A DNA stretch of 64,000 nt. Source: Symbiobacterium thermophilum IAM 14863 (GTDB lineage: Bacteria > Bacillota > Sulfobacillia > Symbiobacteriales > Symbiobacteriaceae). Location of the stretch: contig NC_006177.1 in the NCBI RefSeq assembly GCF_000009905.1, forward strand, positions 1,178,001 through 1,242,000, written 5' to 3'. The position numbers and the translations under genes are program-made. Below, piece after piece: positions 1-8,126 of this stretch. Below the pieces are notes generated by a model that was not told where the DNA came from, ran no database searches, and saw nothing but the letters and a program-made list of their open reading frames with translations. Each line of letters starts with the position of its first letter. Position 1 is the first letter of the stretch.

Positions 1-466
1 CGGCCTGGGCCGCCGTGGCGATCCCCGCTCCCGGCGGGCTCCCGGAATCCGGCGAGGCATCGGGGCCCCCGGCGCCCGGCTGGGCCCCGGAGCCGGCGTC
101 GGCCGGCGAAGGCGTCCCGACCGGCGGCGGCGTCACCTGCCAGAGCCAGGCGCCGTCGATGCGGGTGACCCAGAGTTCGTCGCCGTGCAGCACGGCCCGG
201 AACAGCCCGTCGGGGGAGACGGGCGCCGTGGACAGGGCCTCGAGGGTGTCAGCCGAAGGCGGCGATGCATACAGTCCAGACAGAGCGCGGCCGGTGAGCG
301 GCGTCGGTTCACCGGGCAGCGGCAGCGCGGCATGACCGGCGGCCACGGGGGCCGCCGGATCGATCCCGTTTGGGTTAGGCGCCTCGGACGGGCCGGACCG
401 GCCGCAACCGGCCAGCACGAGGCCGGCGAGCAGCAGGGCGGCACGGCCGAACCGATGTGGCGTCAC
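1..466 (-). CDS. Putative lipoprotein, cut by left window edge
   Basis: This reading frame is open from a GTG at 466 to the window edge, so the C-terminus is missing. The predicted N-terminus has a short basic stretch, a hydrophobic core and a lipobox (LVLAGC), so the product should be exported and lipid-anchored at the membrane. A ribosome site (AAGGGAG) lies 9 bases before the GTG. After about residue 125 the sequence becomes a low-complexity Pro/Gly/Ser/Ala segment. Codons are strongly G/C-ending in this frame only. I recognise no domain. It is divergently oriented from murT with about 165 bp between them. The lipobox and codon pattern support a real gene; the function is unknown. Confidence 0.6.
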   Translation of the reverse strand, partial: MTPHRFGRAALLLAGLVLAGCGRSGPSEAPNPNGIDPAAPVAAGHAALPLPGEPTPLTGRALSGLYASPPSADTLEALSTAPVSPDGLFRAVLHGDELWVTRIDGAWLWQVTPPPVGTPSPADAGSGAQPGAGGPDASPDSGSPPGAGIATAAQA

Positions 467-632
467 GGTGGATGACTCCCTTCTGCGAAGGAAACCCGCA
501 GGACGCGGGGAATATAATCAAGGTTTGTCGCCATCGTGGTCGTAAACCGGATGAAGGCTCCACGAAAGAAATTAACATAAACCGAGGTGAGGGGGAAGGG
601 CAACCGACTCCCGGGAAAGGCGAGGGAGCGCG

Positions 633-2027
633 ATGAACCTGCGATCTCGAATGGCCGTGTGGATGGGCAAGGCCCTGGTCACCGCCACCCGCGTGGCGGG
701 GCGCGGCGGCACGAGCCTGCCCGGCGCGGTGGCCCGGAAGGTGGCCCCGGACCTGCTGCGCACCTTAGCGGCGCAGCCGCGGGAGGGCGTGGTGGCGATC
801 ACCGGCACCAACGGCAAGACCACCACGGCCAAGATGCTCGCGTCCATCTGCGAGGCCGCGGGCTGGGACGTGGCCCACAACCGGGCCGGCGCCAACCTCA
901 TCTCCGGCGTGACCACCGCCTTCATCCAGGCGGCGGACTGGAAAGGGCGCATCCACCGGTCCGTGGGGCTGCTGGAGATCGACGAGGCCACCATGCCCCG
1001 GGCCTGCCAGGAGGTGCGGCCGAAGGTCGCGGTGGTGACCAACTTCTTCCGCGACCAGCTGGACCGGTTCGGCGAACTGGAACACACCGTGGACCTGGTC
1101 GCCCGCGGCCTCGCCCATCTGGCCCCCGGCGGCCGGGCGGTGCTGAACGCGGACGACCCGAACTGCGCGCGCCTGGGCCAGCGCCGGGGGGTGGAGCCGC
1201 TCTACTACGGACTCCAGGTGGACGCCGCGACGGCGGAGGCCGCCTCCCAGGCCGCCGACGCCCGCCACTGCGTGCAGTGCGGCCATCCCTACGAGTACCG
1301 GGTCCTGCACTACGCCCACCTGGGCGACTACCGCTGCCCGCAGTGCGGCCACCGCCGGCCCGAGCCCCGGGTATATGTCGACCGGCTGTGGGACGTGGAC
1401 GCCCGGGGCTCCTCCATGCGGCTGGTGACCCCCGAGGGCGCCTGTGAGGTGCGGCTGCAGATCCCGGGCCTGTACAACGTCTACAACGCCATCGCCGCGG
1501 CCGCCGGCGCGGTCGCCCTGGGGCTGCCGCTCGCCGCGATCCGGCAGGGGCTGGAGACCACCACCAGCCAGTTCGGCCGCATGGAGATGATCACCATCGG
1601 CGACCGGCAGGTGTTCATGGCCCTGGTGAAGAACCCCGCGGGGTTCGACTCGGTGATCCAGACGGTGATGCAGGCTGAGGCCCGCAAGAACCTGGTGATC
1701 GCCATCAACGACCAGTACGCCGACGGCACCGACGTCTCGTGGCTGTGGGACGTGGACTTCGAAAGGCTGGCCGGCCACCAGTCGGAGATCAACTTCGTCA
1801 TCTGCACCGGCGTCCGGGCCGAGGACATGGCCGTCCGGCTGAAGTACGCCGGCATGGACCCCGCCAAGCTCTCGGTGGAGAAGGATCCCGAACGGGCCGT
1901 GAAGCAGGGGCTGCGCTACATCCAGCCCGGTGACCTGCTGTACATCCTGCCCACCTACACCGCGATGCTGCAGATCCGCGGCCTCATCGCCCGCAAGGGG
2001 CACGTCAAGAAGTACTGGGAGGTGTAG
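633..2027 (+). CDS. murT: Lipid II isoglutaminyl synthase, Mur ligase subunit MurT
   Basis: MurT activates the D-Glu carboxylate of the lipid II stem peptide with ATP so that GatD-derived ammonia can convert it to D-isoglutamine at the cytoplasmic membrane face. The 464-residue protein has the Mur ligase P-loop (GTNGKTT, residues 58-64). A zinc-ribbon-like insertion with paired cysteines (C213/C216 and C235/C238) is a known MurT feature, and a DUF1727-type C-terminal domain follows. Length is normal for MurT. The ATG at 633 has a GAGGGAG-like site just upstream. gatD follows after 2 bp, the standard two-subunit arrangement in Gram-positive bacteria. Confidence 0.95.
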   Translation: MNLRSRMAVWMGKALVTATRVAGRGGTSLPGAVARKVAPDLLRTLAAQPREGVVAITGTNGKTTTAKMLASICEAAGWDVAHNRAGANLISGVTTAFIQAADWKGRIHRSVGLLEIDEATMPRACQEVRPKVAVVTNFFRDQLDRFGELEHTVDLVARGLAHLAPGGRAVLNADDPNCARLGQRRGVEPLYYGLQVDAATAEAASQAADARHCVQCGHPYEYRVLHYAHLGDYRCPQCGHRRPEPRVYVDRLWDVDARGSSMRLVTPEGACEVRLQIPGLYNVYNAIAAAAGAVALGLPLAAIRQGLETTTSQFGRMEMITIGDRQVFMALVKNPAGFDSVIQTVMQAEARKNLVIAINDQYADGTDVSWLWDVDFERLAGHQSEINFVICTGVRAEDMAVRLKYAGMDPAKLSVEKDPERAVKQGLRYIQPGDLLYILPTYTAMLQIRGLIARKGHVKKYWEV

Positions 2028-2029
2028 CC

Positions 2030-2773
2030 GTGGAGCGCCCCCGCATTCACATCGGCTGGCTCTACCCGGAGTATATGAACCTGTACGGCGACCGCGGCAA
2101 CATCATCGTGCTCACCCAGCGCTCCCGGTGGCACGGCCTGGACCCCGTGGTCACCCCGGTGCGCATGGGCGAGTCGGCCGACTTCGCCCGGTTCGACCTG
2201 CTGCTGATCGGCGGCGGCCAGGACCGGGAGCAGTCGCTCATCGCCGAGGACTTCGTGCAGGTGAAGGTCCCTTCGCTGGCCGACGCCATCGAGGACGGGC
2301 TCGCCGTGCTGGCGGTCTGCGGCGGCTACCAGATGCTGGGCAAGTACTTCAAGACCCACACGGGCGAGCTGATCCGCTTCAGCGGCATCCTCGACCTGTG
2401 GACCGAGGCGGGCCGGGAGCGCATGATCGGCAACTGCGTCATCGAGAGCGACCTGTTCGGCGGCACCCGGACCATCGTGGGGTTCGAGAACCACTCCGGC
2501 CGCACCTTCCTGGGCAAGGGGCTGCGGCCGCTGGGGCGGGTGGTGAAGGGTTACGGCAACAACGGCTCCGATCGCACGGAAGGGGTCGTCTACAAGAACA
2601 CCGTGGGCACCTACCTGCACGGCTCCATCCTGCCCAAGAACCCGCACCTGGCCGACTGGCTGATCCAGCGGGCGCTGGACCGGCGCTACGGCGGCCAGGT
2701 GAAGATCGGCGCCCTCAACGACGACCTGGAGATGCGGGCCCACGAGGCGATCATCGCCCGCTTTGGAAAGTGA
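2030..2773 (+). CDS. gatD: Lipid II isoglutaminyl synthase, glutamine amidotransferase subunit GatD
   Basis: GatD hydrolyses glutamine and passes ammonia to MurT for amidation of lipid II. The 247-residue protein is a class I (CobB/CobQ-like) glutaminase. The nucleophile C97 sits in VCGGYQML and the likely catalytic H197 in TYLHGS. It starts with GTG, 2 bp after the murT stop, and uses a GGGAGGTG ribosome site inside the end of murT, so the two are probably translationally coupled. The transcript appears to end at the hairpin at 2788-2812. Confidence 0.95.
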   Translation: MERPRIHIGWLYPEYMNLYGDRGNIIVLTQRSRWHGLDPVVTPVRMGESADFARFDLLLIGGGQDREQSLIAEDFVQVKVPSLADAIEDGLAVLAVCGGYQMLGKYFKTHTGELIRFSGILDLWTEAGRERMIGNCVIESDLFGGTRTIVGFENHSGRTFLGKGLRPLGRVVKGYGNNGSDRTEGVVYKNTVGTYLHGSILPKNPHLADWLIQRALDRRYGGQVKIGALNDDLEMRAHEAIIARFGK

Positions 2774-2787
2774 AGGAGGACGCGGCG

Positions 2788-2812
2788 CGAGCCGGGGGAT
2801 ACCCCCGGCTCG
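2788..2812. terminator. Perfect hairpin between convergent gatD and amidase genes
   Basis: An 11-bp perfect stem with a 3-nt loop (ATA) lies between the gatD stop and the 3' end of the convergent amidase gene. T-richness after the stem is weak on both strands. It is probably a shared bidirectional terminator. Confidence 0.6.
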
Positions 2813-2818
2813 ATCGTT

Positions 2819-4348
2819 CTACCGCCGCACCACCCGGAAGGCGTCGGCGATCACGTAGCCCGTCCCGCTGGTCCAGCGGCTCACGGCGATGATCTCCCGG
2901 TCGCCGGCCAGCAGCCGGAACGTGCCCAGGTGCACCCACCTGCCGCCGTTTTGTCGCTGGTTGACGTACACCGTCACCGGCGTGGTGCCCGTGCCCGCGC
3001 TGTTGGCCTGCCAGATCACCACCGGGGTCCTGTCGTTGTAGCCGCTGTTGGCCGGGTACCACATGTAGATGTCGTAGTTGCCGGTGGACGGGATGTTGAA
3101 CTTGTAGTAGGCCGCGTCGCTGACCGCCTTCGGCTCGGCGAAGCGGTAGTTGCTGCCGTACCGCTGGCTCGACCAGGAGGAGGTGCCCCAGTTGCTGCTG
3201 GCCCGGAACCGGCCGCTGGTGGTGTTGTCCACAATGGCCGACCACGAGCCCGAGGACTGGGTGACCAGGCTCATGTAGTAGTTCCAGTCCCAGCAGCTGC
3301 CCGGGTCGGTGTGGGTGGCCCCCGGCACCTCGTTGTGGCCGATGATGTAGCTACGGGTCATGGGGATGCCGTACTTCTGGGCGATGTTGCGGGTGAGCGC
3401 CGCGCTGGCCCGGTACATGGCGTCGGTGAACCAGGTGCAGCTGGACACCCAGCCTTCGTGTTCGATGCCGATGGACTGGGTGTTGTAGGTCCAGTTGCCG
3501 GCGTGCCAGGCGATGTCCTTCTCCCGCACCATCTGGGTGATGGCGCCGTCGCTGGAGCGGATGACGTAGTGGGCGCTCACGTTGGAACTGGGGTTCTGGA
3601 ACCAGCTGATGGTCCCGGAATAGGAGCCCTGGGTCACGTGGATGACGATGTACCGGATGGGGTAGCTGCTGGGCCGGTTGGAGGCGGTGTAGTTGGAGGA
3701 GTGGGCGGGCACCCAGGCGGCGGGGCCGTAGTCCTGGGACTGGACGGTGATCAGGCCGGCGAACCGGCCCAGGTCGGGCGTGACCGCCTGCGGCTCGATG
3801 CGGATCTCCTCGCCGTCGACCACGGCGTCGATGCCCCGGTTCAGAAACTCGTAGACCTGCAGCGCGTAGTCCCTGGCGGCCACCCCTTCGAGCTGGCTGT
3901 ACCGGGCCACCGCCTCAAACCAGTCGCCCAGCTTCAGGGATTTGACGTCCGCCCCCTGCTCCGCGGCGTAGTGGGCCAGCAGCGCCGCACCGCCCAGGAT
4001 GTTGGCCGCGGTGTCGGTCCTGAGCCGGGCCGGGTCGAGCCCCGTGAGCTTGGCGGCCAGGTCCAGCGTCGTCACCTGGGGATTGGAGACCAGGTGCATC
4101 ACGCCGTACCCCCCGGCGACGCTGGGCACGCCGTCGTGGTCGTCCAGCCGGGTCTCGGCGTAGGCCAGGGCCACCAGCAGCTCCACCGGCACGCCGTAGG
4201 CGTCGGCAGCCTTCCGGAAGGCCTGCCCCATGGGGCCGTCCAGCCGGTGGCCCCGCTCGAACTCCTCAGGGGCCGCCCATCCGGTCCCCACCACGGTCAA
4301 CAGGAACAGCAGGAGCACGAAGAAGCTCAGCCCTCGACCCTTGCGCAT
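2819..4348 (-). CDS. Exported three-domain N-acetylmuramoyl-L-alanine amidase
   Basis: A 509-residue secreted peptidoglycan hydrolase. Residues 1-26 form a signal peptide ending near GWAAPEE. Residues about 35-150 look like a lysozyme-type (SLT-like) fold with the pattern ELLVALAYAETRLD. Residues about 210-365 are an Amidase_2/PGRP domain with likely zinc ligands in YIVIHVTQG and THTDPGSCW, which would cleave the MurNAc-L-Ala bond. The last 135 residues resemble the golvesin C-terminal/Xly carbohydrate-binding domain. Combining a transglycosylase-like domain with an amidase is unusual; the first may be non-catalytic. It is transcribed convergently to gatD. Confidence 0.88.
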   Translation of the reverse strand: MRKGRGLSFFVLLLFLLTVVGTGWAAPEEFERGHRLDGPMGQAFRKAADAYGVPVELLVALAYAETRLDDHDGVPSVAGGYGVMHLVSNPQVTTLDLAAKLTGLDPARLRTDTAANILGGAALLAHYAAEQGADVKSLKLGDWFEAVARYSQLEGVAARDYALQVYEFLNRGIDAVVDGEEIRIEPQAVTPDLGRFAGLITVQSQDYGPAAWVPAHSSNYTASNRPSSYPIRYIVIHVTQGSYSGTISWFQNPSSNVSAHYVIRSSDGAITQMVREKDIAWHAGNWTYNTQSIGIEHEGWVSSCTWFTDAMYRASAALTRNIAQKYGIPMTRSYIIGHNEVPGATHTDPGSCWDWNYYMSLVTQSSGSWSAIVDNTTSGRFRASSNWGTSSWSSQRYGSNYRFAEPKAVSDAAYYKFNIPSTGNYDIYMWYPANSGYNDRTPVVIWQANSAGTGTTPVTVYVNQRQNGGRWVHLGTFRLLAGDREIIAVSRWTSGTGYVIADAFRVVRR

Positions 4349-4544
4349 GGTGAACCTCCCCTTCCATCGTATGATGGTAGGGACTTTTTACACAAATAAG
4401 TCAGAACAATCAATACTCTGACAGGAAAATTGTCGATATCGGTCGAGTGGCGAAGGCAAGAATGTCCATACCTGAAGGACTGGCGGGCGGGCGGGGCGAA
4501 CAAGAAGGGGAGTCCGCAGCAGTCCGCAGGAAGGGAGGGTTTCC

Positions 4545-5216
4545 ATGCGCCGGAGGCTGCGTCTTCTCGCGCCCCTCCTGGCCATCCTGCTCCTCACCGC
4601 CGCGGGCTGCGGCGAGCCTGAGGCGCAGGGCCCGGCCGCGGGCGGCGACCAGACCGACGTCCAGAGTGAACCGCCGGCCGAGGGGGAAGGGCAGCAGGAT
4701 GGGCAGCAGATCCCGCTGACGCTGGTGTACAGCCACCCCGATACCGGCCTGACCCTGGGCGTGCCCGAAGGGTGGGTCGTCTACCCGCTGGAAGACGCGG
4801 TGGTGGCGCTCATCAGCCCGGAGCGGGGGGAGGAGGACTTCTTCCGGGAGAACATCCTCGTCACCGCCGACGGCCAGTTCCCCGACCCCGCGCTGGACGT
4901 GTACGTCGAGGCCCTGGAGCAAGAGGTGCGCCACCGGTACCCCGACACGGAGACGCTGGAGAGCGGCGAGGCCACCGTGGGCGGCGTCCCGGCCCGGTGG
5001 ATCGTCGACCGCTTCACGGGTGAGAAGGGCGAGACCCGGGTCTACCGAGTCGTCCTGGTGCGGGACGGGATCGCCTACGTCCTGCACGGCACTGCGCCGG
5101 TATGGACGTTTGACGACTACCGGCCGGTGTTTGAGGCCGTCGCGCAGTCCATCACCTGGGTGGAGCCGCGCGCGGTCGAGCCCGAGCCGGAGGCCCCCTC
5201 CGAGACCGGCCCGTAG
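4545..5216 (+). CDS. Lipoprotein with a PsbP/DcrB-like domain
   Basis: A 223-residue protein with an N-terminal signal and lipobox (LLTAAGC), so probably anchored outside the membrane. A charged, low-complexity linker (residues about 25-55) is followed by a domain of about 145 residues. Its pattern (GLTLGVPEGWVV near the start, FEAVAQSITW at the end) matches the PsbP/DcrB/Mog1-like fold found in many small bacterial lipoproteins. A strong AAGGGAGGG ribosome site precedes the ATG. The GNAT gene follows closely, so the two may be co-transcribed. The exact function is unknown. Confidence 0.75.
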   Translation: MRRRLRLLAPLLAILLLTAAGCGEPEAQGPAAGGDQTDVQSEPPAEGEGQQDGQQIPLTLVYSHPDTGLTLGVPEGWVVYPLEDAVVALISPERGEEDFFRENILVTADGQFPDPALDVYVEALEQEVRHRYPDTETLESGEATVGGVPARWIVDRFTGEKGETRVYRVVLVRDGIAYVLHGTAPVWTFDDYRPVFEAVAQSITWVEPRAVEPEPEAPSETGP

Positions 5217-5232
5217 CCCAGGGAGGATGGAG

Positions 5233-5667
5233 ATGGAGGAGTCACTGGTGATCCGACCGGCCACCGCGGCCGATGCCCCGGCGGTGGCCGCCTTGCTGAC
5301 CGACTTCAACGGGGAGCCGACGGACGCCGCAGCTTCCGCCCGCCGCATGGCGGCCATGGAGGGGACGGAGACGGTGCTGCTCGCGCTGCGGGGCGGCGCC
5401 GCCGTCGGCCTCTGCAGCTTGCGGGTCGTGCCGTTCCTGTCGGCCGACCACCCGTACGCCGAGGTGACCGAGCTGTACGTGGCGCCGCAGCACCGGCGGC
5501 AGGGCATCGCCCGCCGGCTGATGGCGGAGGCTGAAGCCCTGGCCCGCGCCAAGGGCGCGCCCGCGGTCTACCTCCTCACCGGGTTCCGGAACGAGACCGC
5601 CCAGGCCTTCTACCGCAGCATCGGCTACGGCGACTACGCCCTGGCCATGCGGCGCAGGCTGGTATAG
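5233..5667 (+). CDS. GNAT family N-acetyltransferase
   Basis: A single-domain GNAT acetyltransferase of about 144 residues that transfers an acetyl group from acetyl-CoA to an unknown amine. The acetyl-CoA binding motif is clear (ELYVAPQHRRQGIARRLM), and the C-terminal pattern NETAQAFYRSIGY is typical. The start is uncertain. An ATG at 5227 abuts the GGGAGG site. The ATG at 5233 has ideal spacing and is chosen here. A GTG at 5248 would also begin right at the conserved VIRPAT. The substrate cannot be read from the sequence. Confidence 0.85.
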   Translation: MEESLVIRPATAADAPAVAALLTDFNGEPTDAAASARRMAAMEGTETVLLALRGGAAVGLCSLRVVPFLSADHPYAEVTELYVAPQHRRQGIARRLMAEAEALARAKGAPAVYLLTGFRNETAQAFYRSIGYGDYALAMRRRLV

Positions 5668-5688
5668 CGACACGCCGAGGACGCGCAA

Positions 5689-5716
5689 GCGGCGCCGGGG
5701 AGATCCCCGGCGCCGC
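5689..5716. terminator. Bidirectional terminator hairpin
   Basis: A perfect 12-bp GC-rich stem with an AGAT loop lies between the convergent GNAT and menA genes. Its position suggests it ends transcription from both sides; the U-tract is poor. Confidence 0.6.
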
Positions 5717-5741
5717 CTGTCCGGAACCGCCGAGCCGGCCG

Positions 5742-6641
5742 TCATACCCAGACCGAGAGCAGGAGACCGAGCGTCATCAGGCCGCCGAAGCCGGCCAGCA
5801 GCTGCGCCACGCCCTTGACCGCCGGATGCAGCCGCACCGGCTCCCGCTCCCGCAGAAACAGCCGGACCGGGGGCCACGCCTTGGGCAGCGACAGCAGGAT
5901 CAGCAGGGCCCACGGGGTGAGCCGGCCCGTCGCCACCAGGCCCACGGCGATGGCGTAAGCCAGCACGAAGCTGCCGGCGAGGACGCCCACCGCGGCGCCG
6001 CGGCCCAGCACGATGGGCAGGGTGTGCCTCCCGCCCGCGCGATCGGCCTCGATGTCCCGGATGTTGTTGGCCAGCAGGATCGCGCCGATGAGGATGCCGA
6101 TGGGCACGGCGACCCACAGCGCCGTCGCGGTCACCCGCAGCGTCTGGGTGTAGTAGACCAGCAGAATCATGACCGGGCCCATCGTGAAACCGGCCGCCAG
6201 CTCCCCGAAGGGGGTCGACGACAGCGGCAGCGGACCGCCCGAGTACAGGAACGCAACGCCGAGGCAGGCCAGGCCGACGGCGAAGACCCACCACGAGCTG
6301 GTGGCGGAGATGTAGAGCCCCAGGGCCACGGCGGTGGCCAGGAACATCCAGGCCAGCGTGATGACCACCCGGGGCGATACGCCGTCGCGCACGATGGTCC
6401 CCGCGATGCCCACGTGGTCCCGGGTGTCCAGCCCGCGCACATAATCGAAGTATTCGTTGAACATATTGGTGGCCGACTGAATCAGCACCGCCGCCAACAG
6501 GAAGGCCAGGAAGCGGCCCGTGTGGAAACCGCCGTGCGCGTAGGCCAGGGCGGTGCCGCCCAGCACGGGCGCCACGCTGGCCACGAGGGTGAAGGGGCGG
6601 AGCATGCGCCACCAGACGCCGAATCTTGCCCGTACAGCCAT
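5742..6641 (-). CDS. menA: 1,4-dihydroxy-2-naphthoate polyprenyltransferase (MenA)
   Basis: An integral-membrane UbiA-family prenyltransferase of 299 residues that joins the polyprenyl tail to DHNA in menaquinone synthesis. Both Mg-diphosphate motifs are visible: N62-xxx-D66-xxxxx-D72 in NEYFDYVRGLD, and the second aspartate motif in NNIRDIEADRAGG. It has about eight or nine hydrophobic helices. The ATG has an AAGGAG site upstream. A TATAAT-like -10 box lies on the minus strand at 6678-6683, some 37 bp before the start. The family includes other prenyl acceptors, but the motif spacing and length fit MenA. No other men genes are in the window. Confidence 0.88.
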   Translation of the reverse strand: MAVRARFGVWWRMLRPFTLVASVAPVLGGTALAYAHGGFHTGRFLAFLLAAVLIQSATNMFNEYFDYVRGLDTRDHVGIAGTIVRDGVSPRVVITLAWMFLATAVALGLYISATSSWWVFAVGLACLGVAFLYSGGPLPLSSTPFGELAAGFTMGPVMILLVYYTQTLRVTATALWVAVPIGILIGAILLANNIRDIEADRAGGRHTLPIVLGRGAAVGVLAGSFVLAYAIAVGLVATGRLTPWALLILLSLPKAWPPVRLFLREREPVRLHPAVKGVAQLLAGFGGLMTLGLLLSVWV

Positions 6642-6660
6642 ACGACGCTCCTTCTTAGCG

Positions 6661-7138
6661 ATCTGTATTCATCGCCTATTATACTATCAGACCCATGTGA
6701 GGGCGGCACAGCCCCCGATGCGGTTGTCCCCATTCGGACGCGGCGCACACGCGCATAAGCCGGATCCCGCCCGGAGAACATACGGGGTGAGGTTCGCTGC
6801 CCGACCAACGCAGGTGGGGCCGACCTCCCCGCAAGGCGGCGGATTCGCCCTATCGGGCCGTGAGGGGTTCCGGCGGCGCTCCGCCAGTGCCGTTCGGACG
6901 GCCGGGCGCCCGGTACGTCCGTTGCGGGTTCCGTCGCCTGGAGCTGGTTCTCCAGGTTTCAAGCCGAAGGCGCGGACCCTGGGTCCGCGCCTTCGGCGCG
7001 CCCGGAGGCCGCTGGTGGTCTGGATATACCCCTGGGGGCATATCTCTCCGGTACCCGAACATCGTCTTAACTGGTAGAATGGACGGGAGCGGCGGCCGGT
7101 CTCGTCCGAATCTCTTGTGCAAGTAGGGGGAAGCTGTT
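6661..7138. other. Structured non-coding interval between menA and trxB
   Basis: About 480 bp with no credible gene, but with several strong inverted repeats. There is a perfect 7-bp hairpin at 6937-6956, a perfect 16-bp hairpin with a 3-nt loop at 6963-6997, and a near-palindrome at 7023-7044. AT-rich sequence at 6671-6690 could serve as a -10 box on either strand. The perfect 16-bp stem lacks a U-tract. I could not match this to RNase P, tmRNA, SRP or 6S RNA. It may be a structured RNA, a trxB leader or a decayed element. Confidence 0.4.
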
Positions 7139-8083
7139 GTGCGCAAAGTGGTGATTCTTGGCACCGGACCTGCCGGCCTGACGGCGGCGATCTACACCGC
7201 GCGGGCCAATCTGCAGCCTCTGGTCATCGAGGGCAACGAGCCGGGTGGACAGCTCACCACCACCACCGAGGTGGAGAACTTCCCCGGTTTCCCGGACGGC
7301 ATCATGGGGCCGGAGCTCATGGACAACATGCGCCGCCAGGCGGAGCGGTTCGGCGCGGAGTTCCGCAGGGGGTACGTCACCGGCGTCGACTTTTCCCGCC
7401 GTCCCTTCCGGATCACCGTGGATGAGACCGACGTCATCGAGGCCGAGGCGGTGATCATCGCCACCGGCGCTTCGGCCAAGCACCTGGGCATCCCGGGCGA
7501 GGATGAGAACATCGGCCGCGGCGTCTCCTACTGCGCCACCTGCGACGGCTTCTTCTACCGCGGCAAGAAGGTGCTGGTCGTCGGCGGCGGCGACTCGGCC
7601 ATGGAGGAGGCCAACTTCCTCACGAAGTTCGCCGATGTCACCGTGGTCCACCGCAGGAGCGAGCTGAGGGCCTCCAAGATCATGCAGGAGCGCGCCCGGG
7701 CGAACCCGAAGATTAGCTGGGTGCTGAACGCCGTTCCCGTCGAGGTCCTCGCGGACGAGCGGGGCTTCAAGGCCCTGAAGGTGCGTGACAAGGAGACCGG
7801 CGAGGAGCGGTTGCTGGAGGCCGACGGCATGTTCGTGGCGATCGGCCACAAGCCCAACACCGACTTCCTGCGGGGCCAGATCGACATGGATGAGTTGGGC
7901 TACATCAAGACCATTCCCGGCACCGCCCAGACCAACGTCCCGGGCGTGTTCGCCTGCGGCGACGTGCAGGACTCCCGGTACCGCCAGGCGATCACTGCCG
8001 CCGGGTCGGGCTGCATGGCCGCGCTGGACTGCGAGCGGTTCCTGGAGGAAGTGGCCGCGCAGGAGGGGTCGCTCACCAAGTAA
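7139..8083 (+). CDS. trxB: Thioredoxin reductase
   Basis: A 314-residue flavoprotein that uses NADPH to reduce thioredoxin in the cytoplasm. It has the FAD-binding GTGPAG (residues 8-13), the redox-active CATC pair (C132, C135) in SYCATCDG, the NADPH motif GGGDSA (149-154) with HRRS following, and the C-terminal FAD motif [10 protein letters not shown]. It starts with GTG behind a GGGGGAAG site. selB follows after 43 bp. The family is unambiguous; the partner thioredoxin is not in the window. Confidence 0.95.
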   Translation: MRKVVILGTGPAGLTAAIYTARANLQPLVIEGNEPGGQLTTTTEVENFPGFPDGIMGPELMDNMRRQAERFGAEFRRGYVTGVDFSRRPFRITVDETDVIEAEAVIIATGASAKHLGIPGEDENIGRGVSYCATCDGFFYRGKKVLVVGGGDSAMEEANFLTKFADVTVVHRRSELRASKIMQERARANPKISWVLNAVPVEVLADERGFKALKVRDKETGEERLLEADGMFVAIGHKPNTDFLRGQIDMDELGYIKTIPGTAQTNVPGVFACGDVQDSRYRQAITAAGSGCMAALDCERFLEEVAAQEGSLTK

Positions 8084-8086
8084 CGG

Positions 8087-8112
8087 GGCCGGCCCGGCTG
8101 GGCGGGCCGGCC
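8087..8112 (+). promoter_or_regulatory. Hairpin between trxB and selB abutting the selB ribosome site
   Basis: A perfect 10-bp GC-only stem with a 6-nt loop starts 4 bp after the trxB stop and ends directly before the selB Shine-Dalgarno GGAAGGAGG. There is no U-tract, so it is more likely to block mRNA decay or modulate selB translation than to terminate. Confidence 0.45.
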
Positions 8113-8126
8113 GGAAGGAGGGCGCC

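Noticed and set aside
2930-4399. A 489-codon frame antisense to the amidase gene
   Set aside because: It mirrors the amidase gene, is rich in Val/Gly/His/Ala as expected from antisense high-GC DNA, and has no recognisable domain. The same holds for the long frames opposite murT, selB, pheT, mutS2 and the ABC transporter.
6661-7138. RNase P RNA, or a 23S rRNA fragment on the minus strand
   Set aside because: Short look-alikes exist (GGATCCGGCTTA, and GTCCGAATGGGGACAACC near 6730). The other invariant RNase P strand (GAGGAAAGTCCGG) and any extended rRNA match are missing.
7139-8083. Ferredoxin-NADP reductase instead of thioredoxin reductase
   Set aside because: The CATC redox pair at C132/C135 and the NADPH-motif positions fit TrxB; the YumC-type ferredoxin reductases lack this pair.
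7785-8126. An N-terminal extension of SelB reaching into trxB
   Set aside because: It is out of frame with trxB but antisense-like in composition, and SelB homology begins at the GTG at 8127 with a strong ribosome site.
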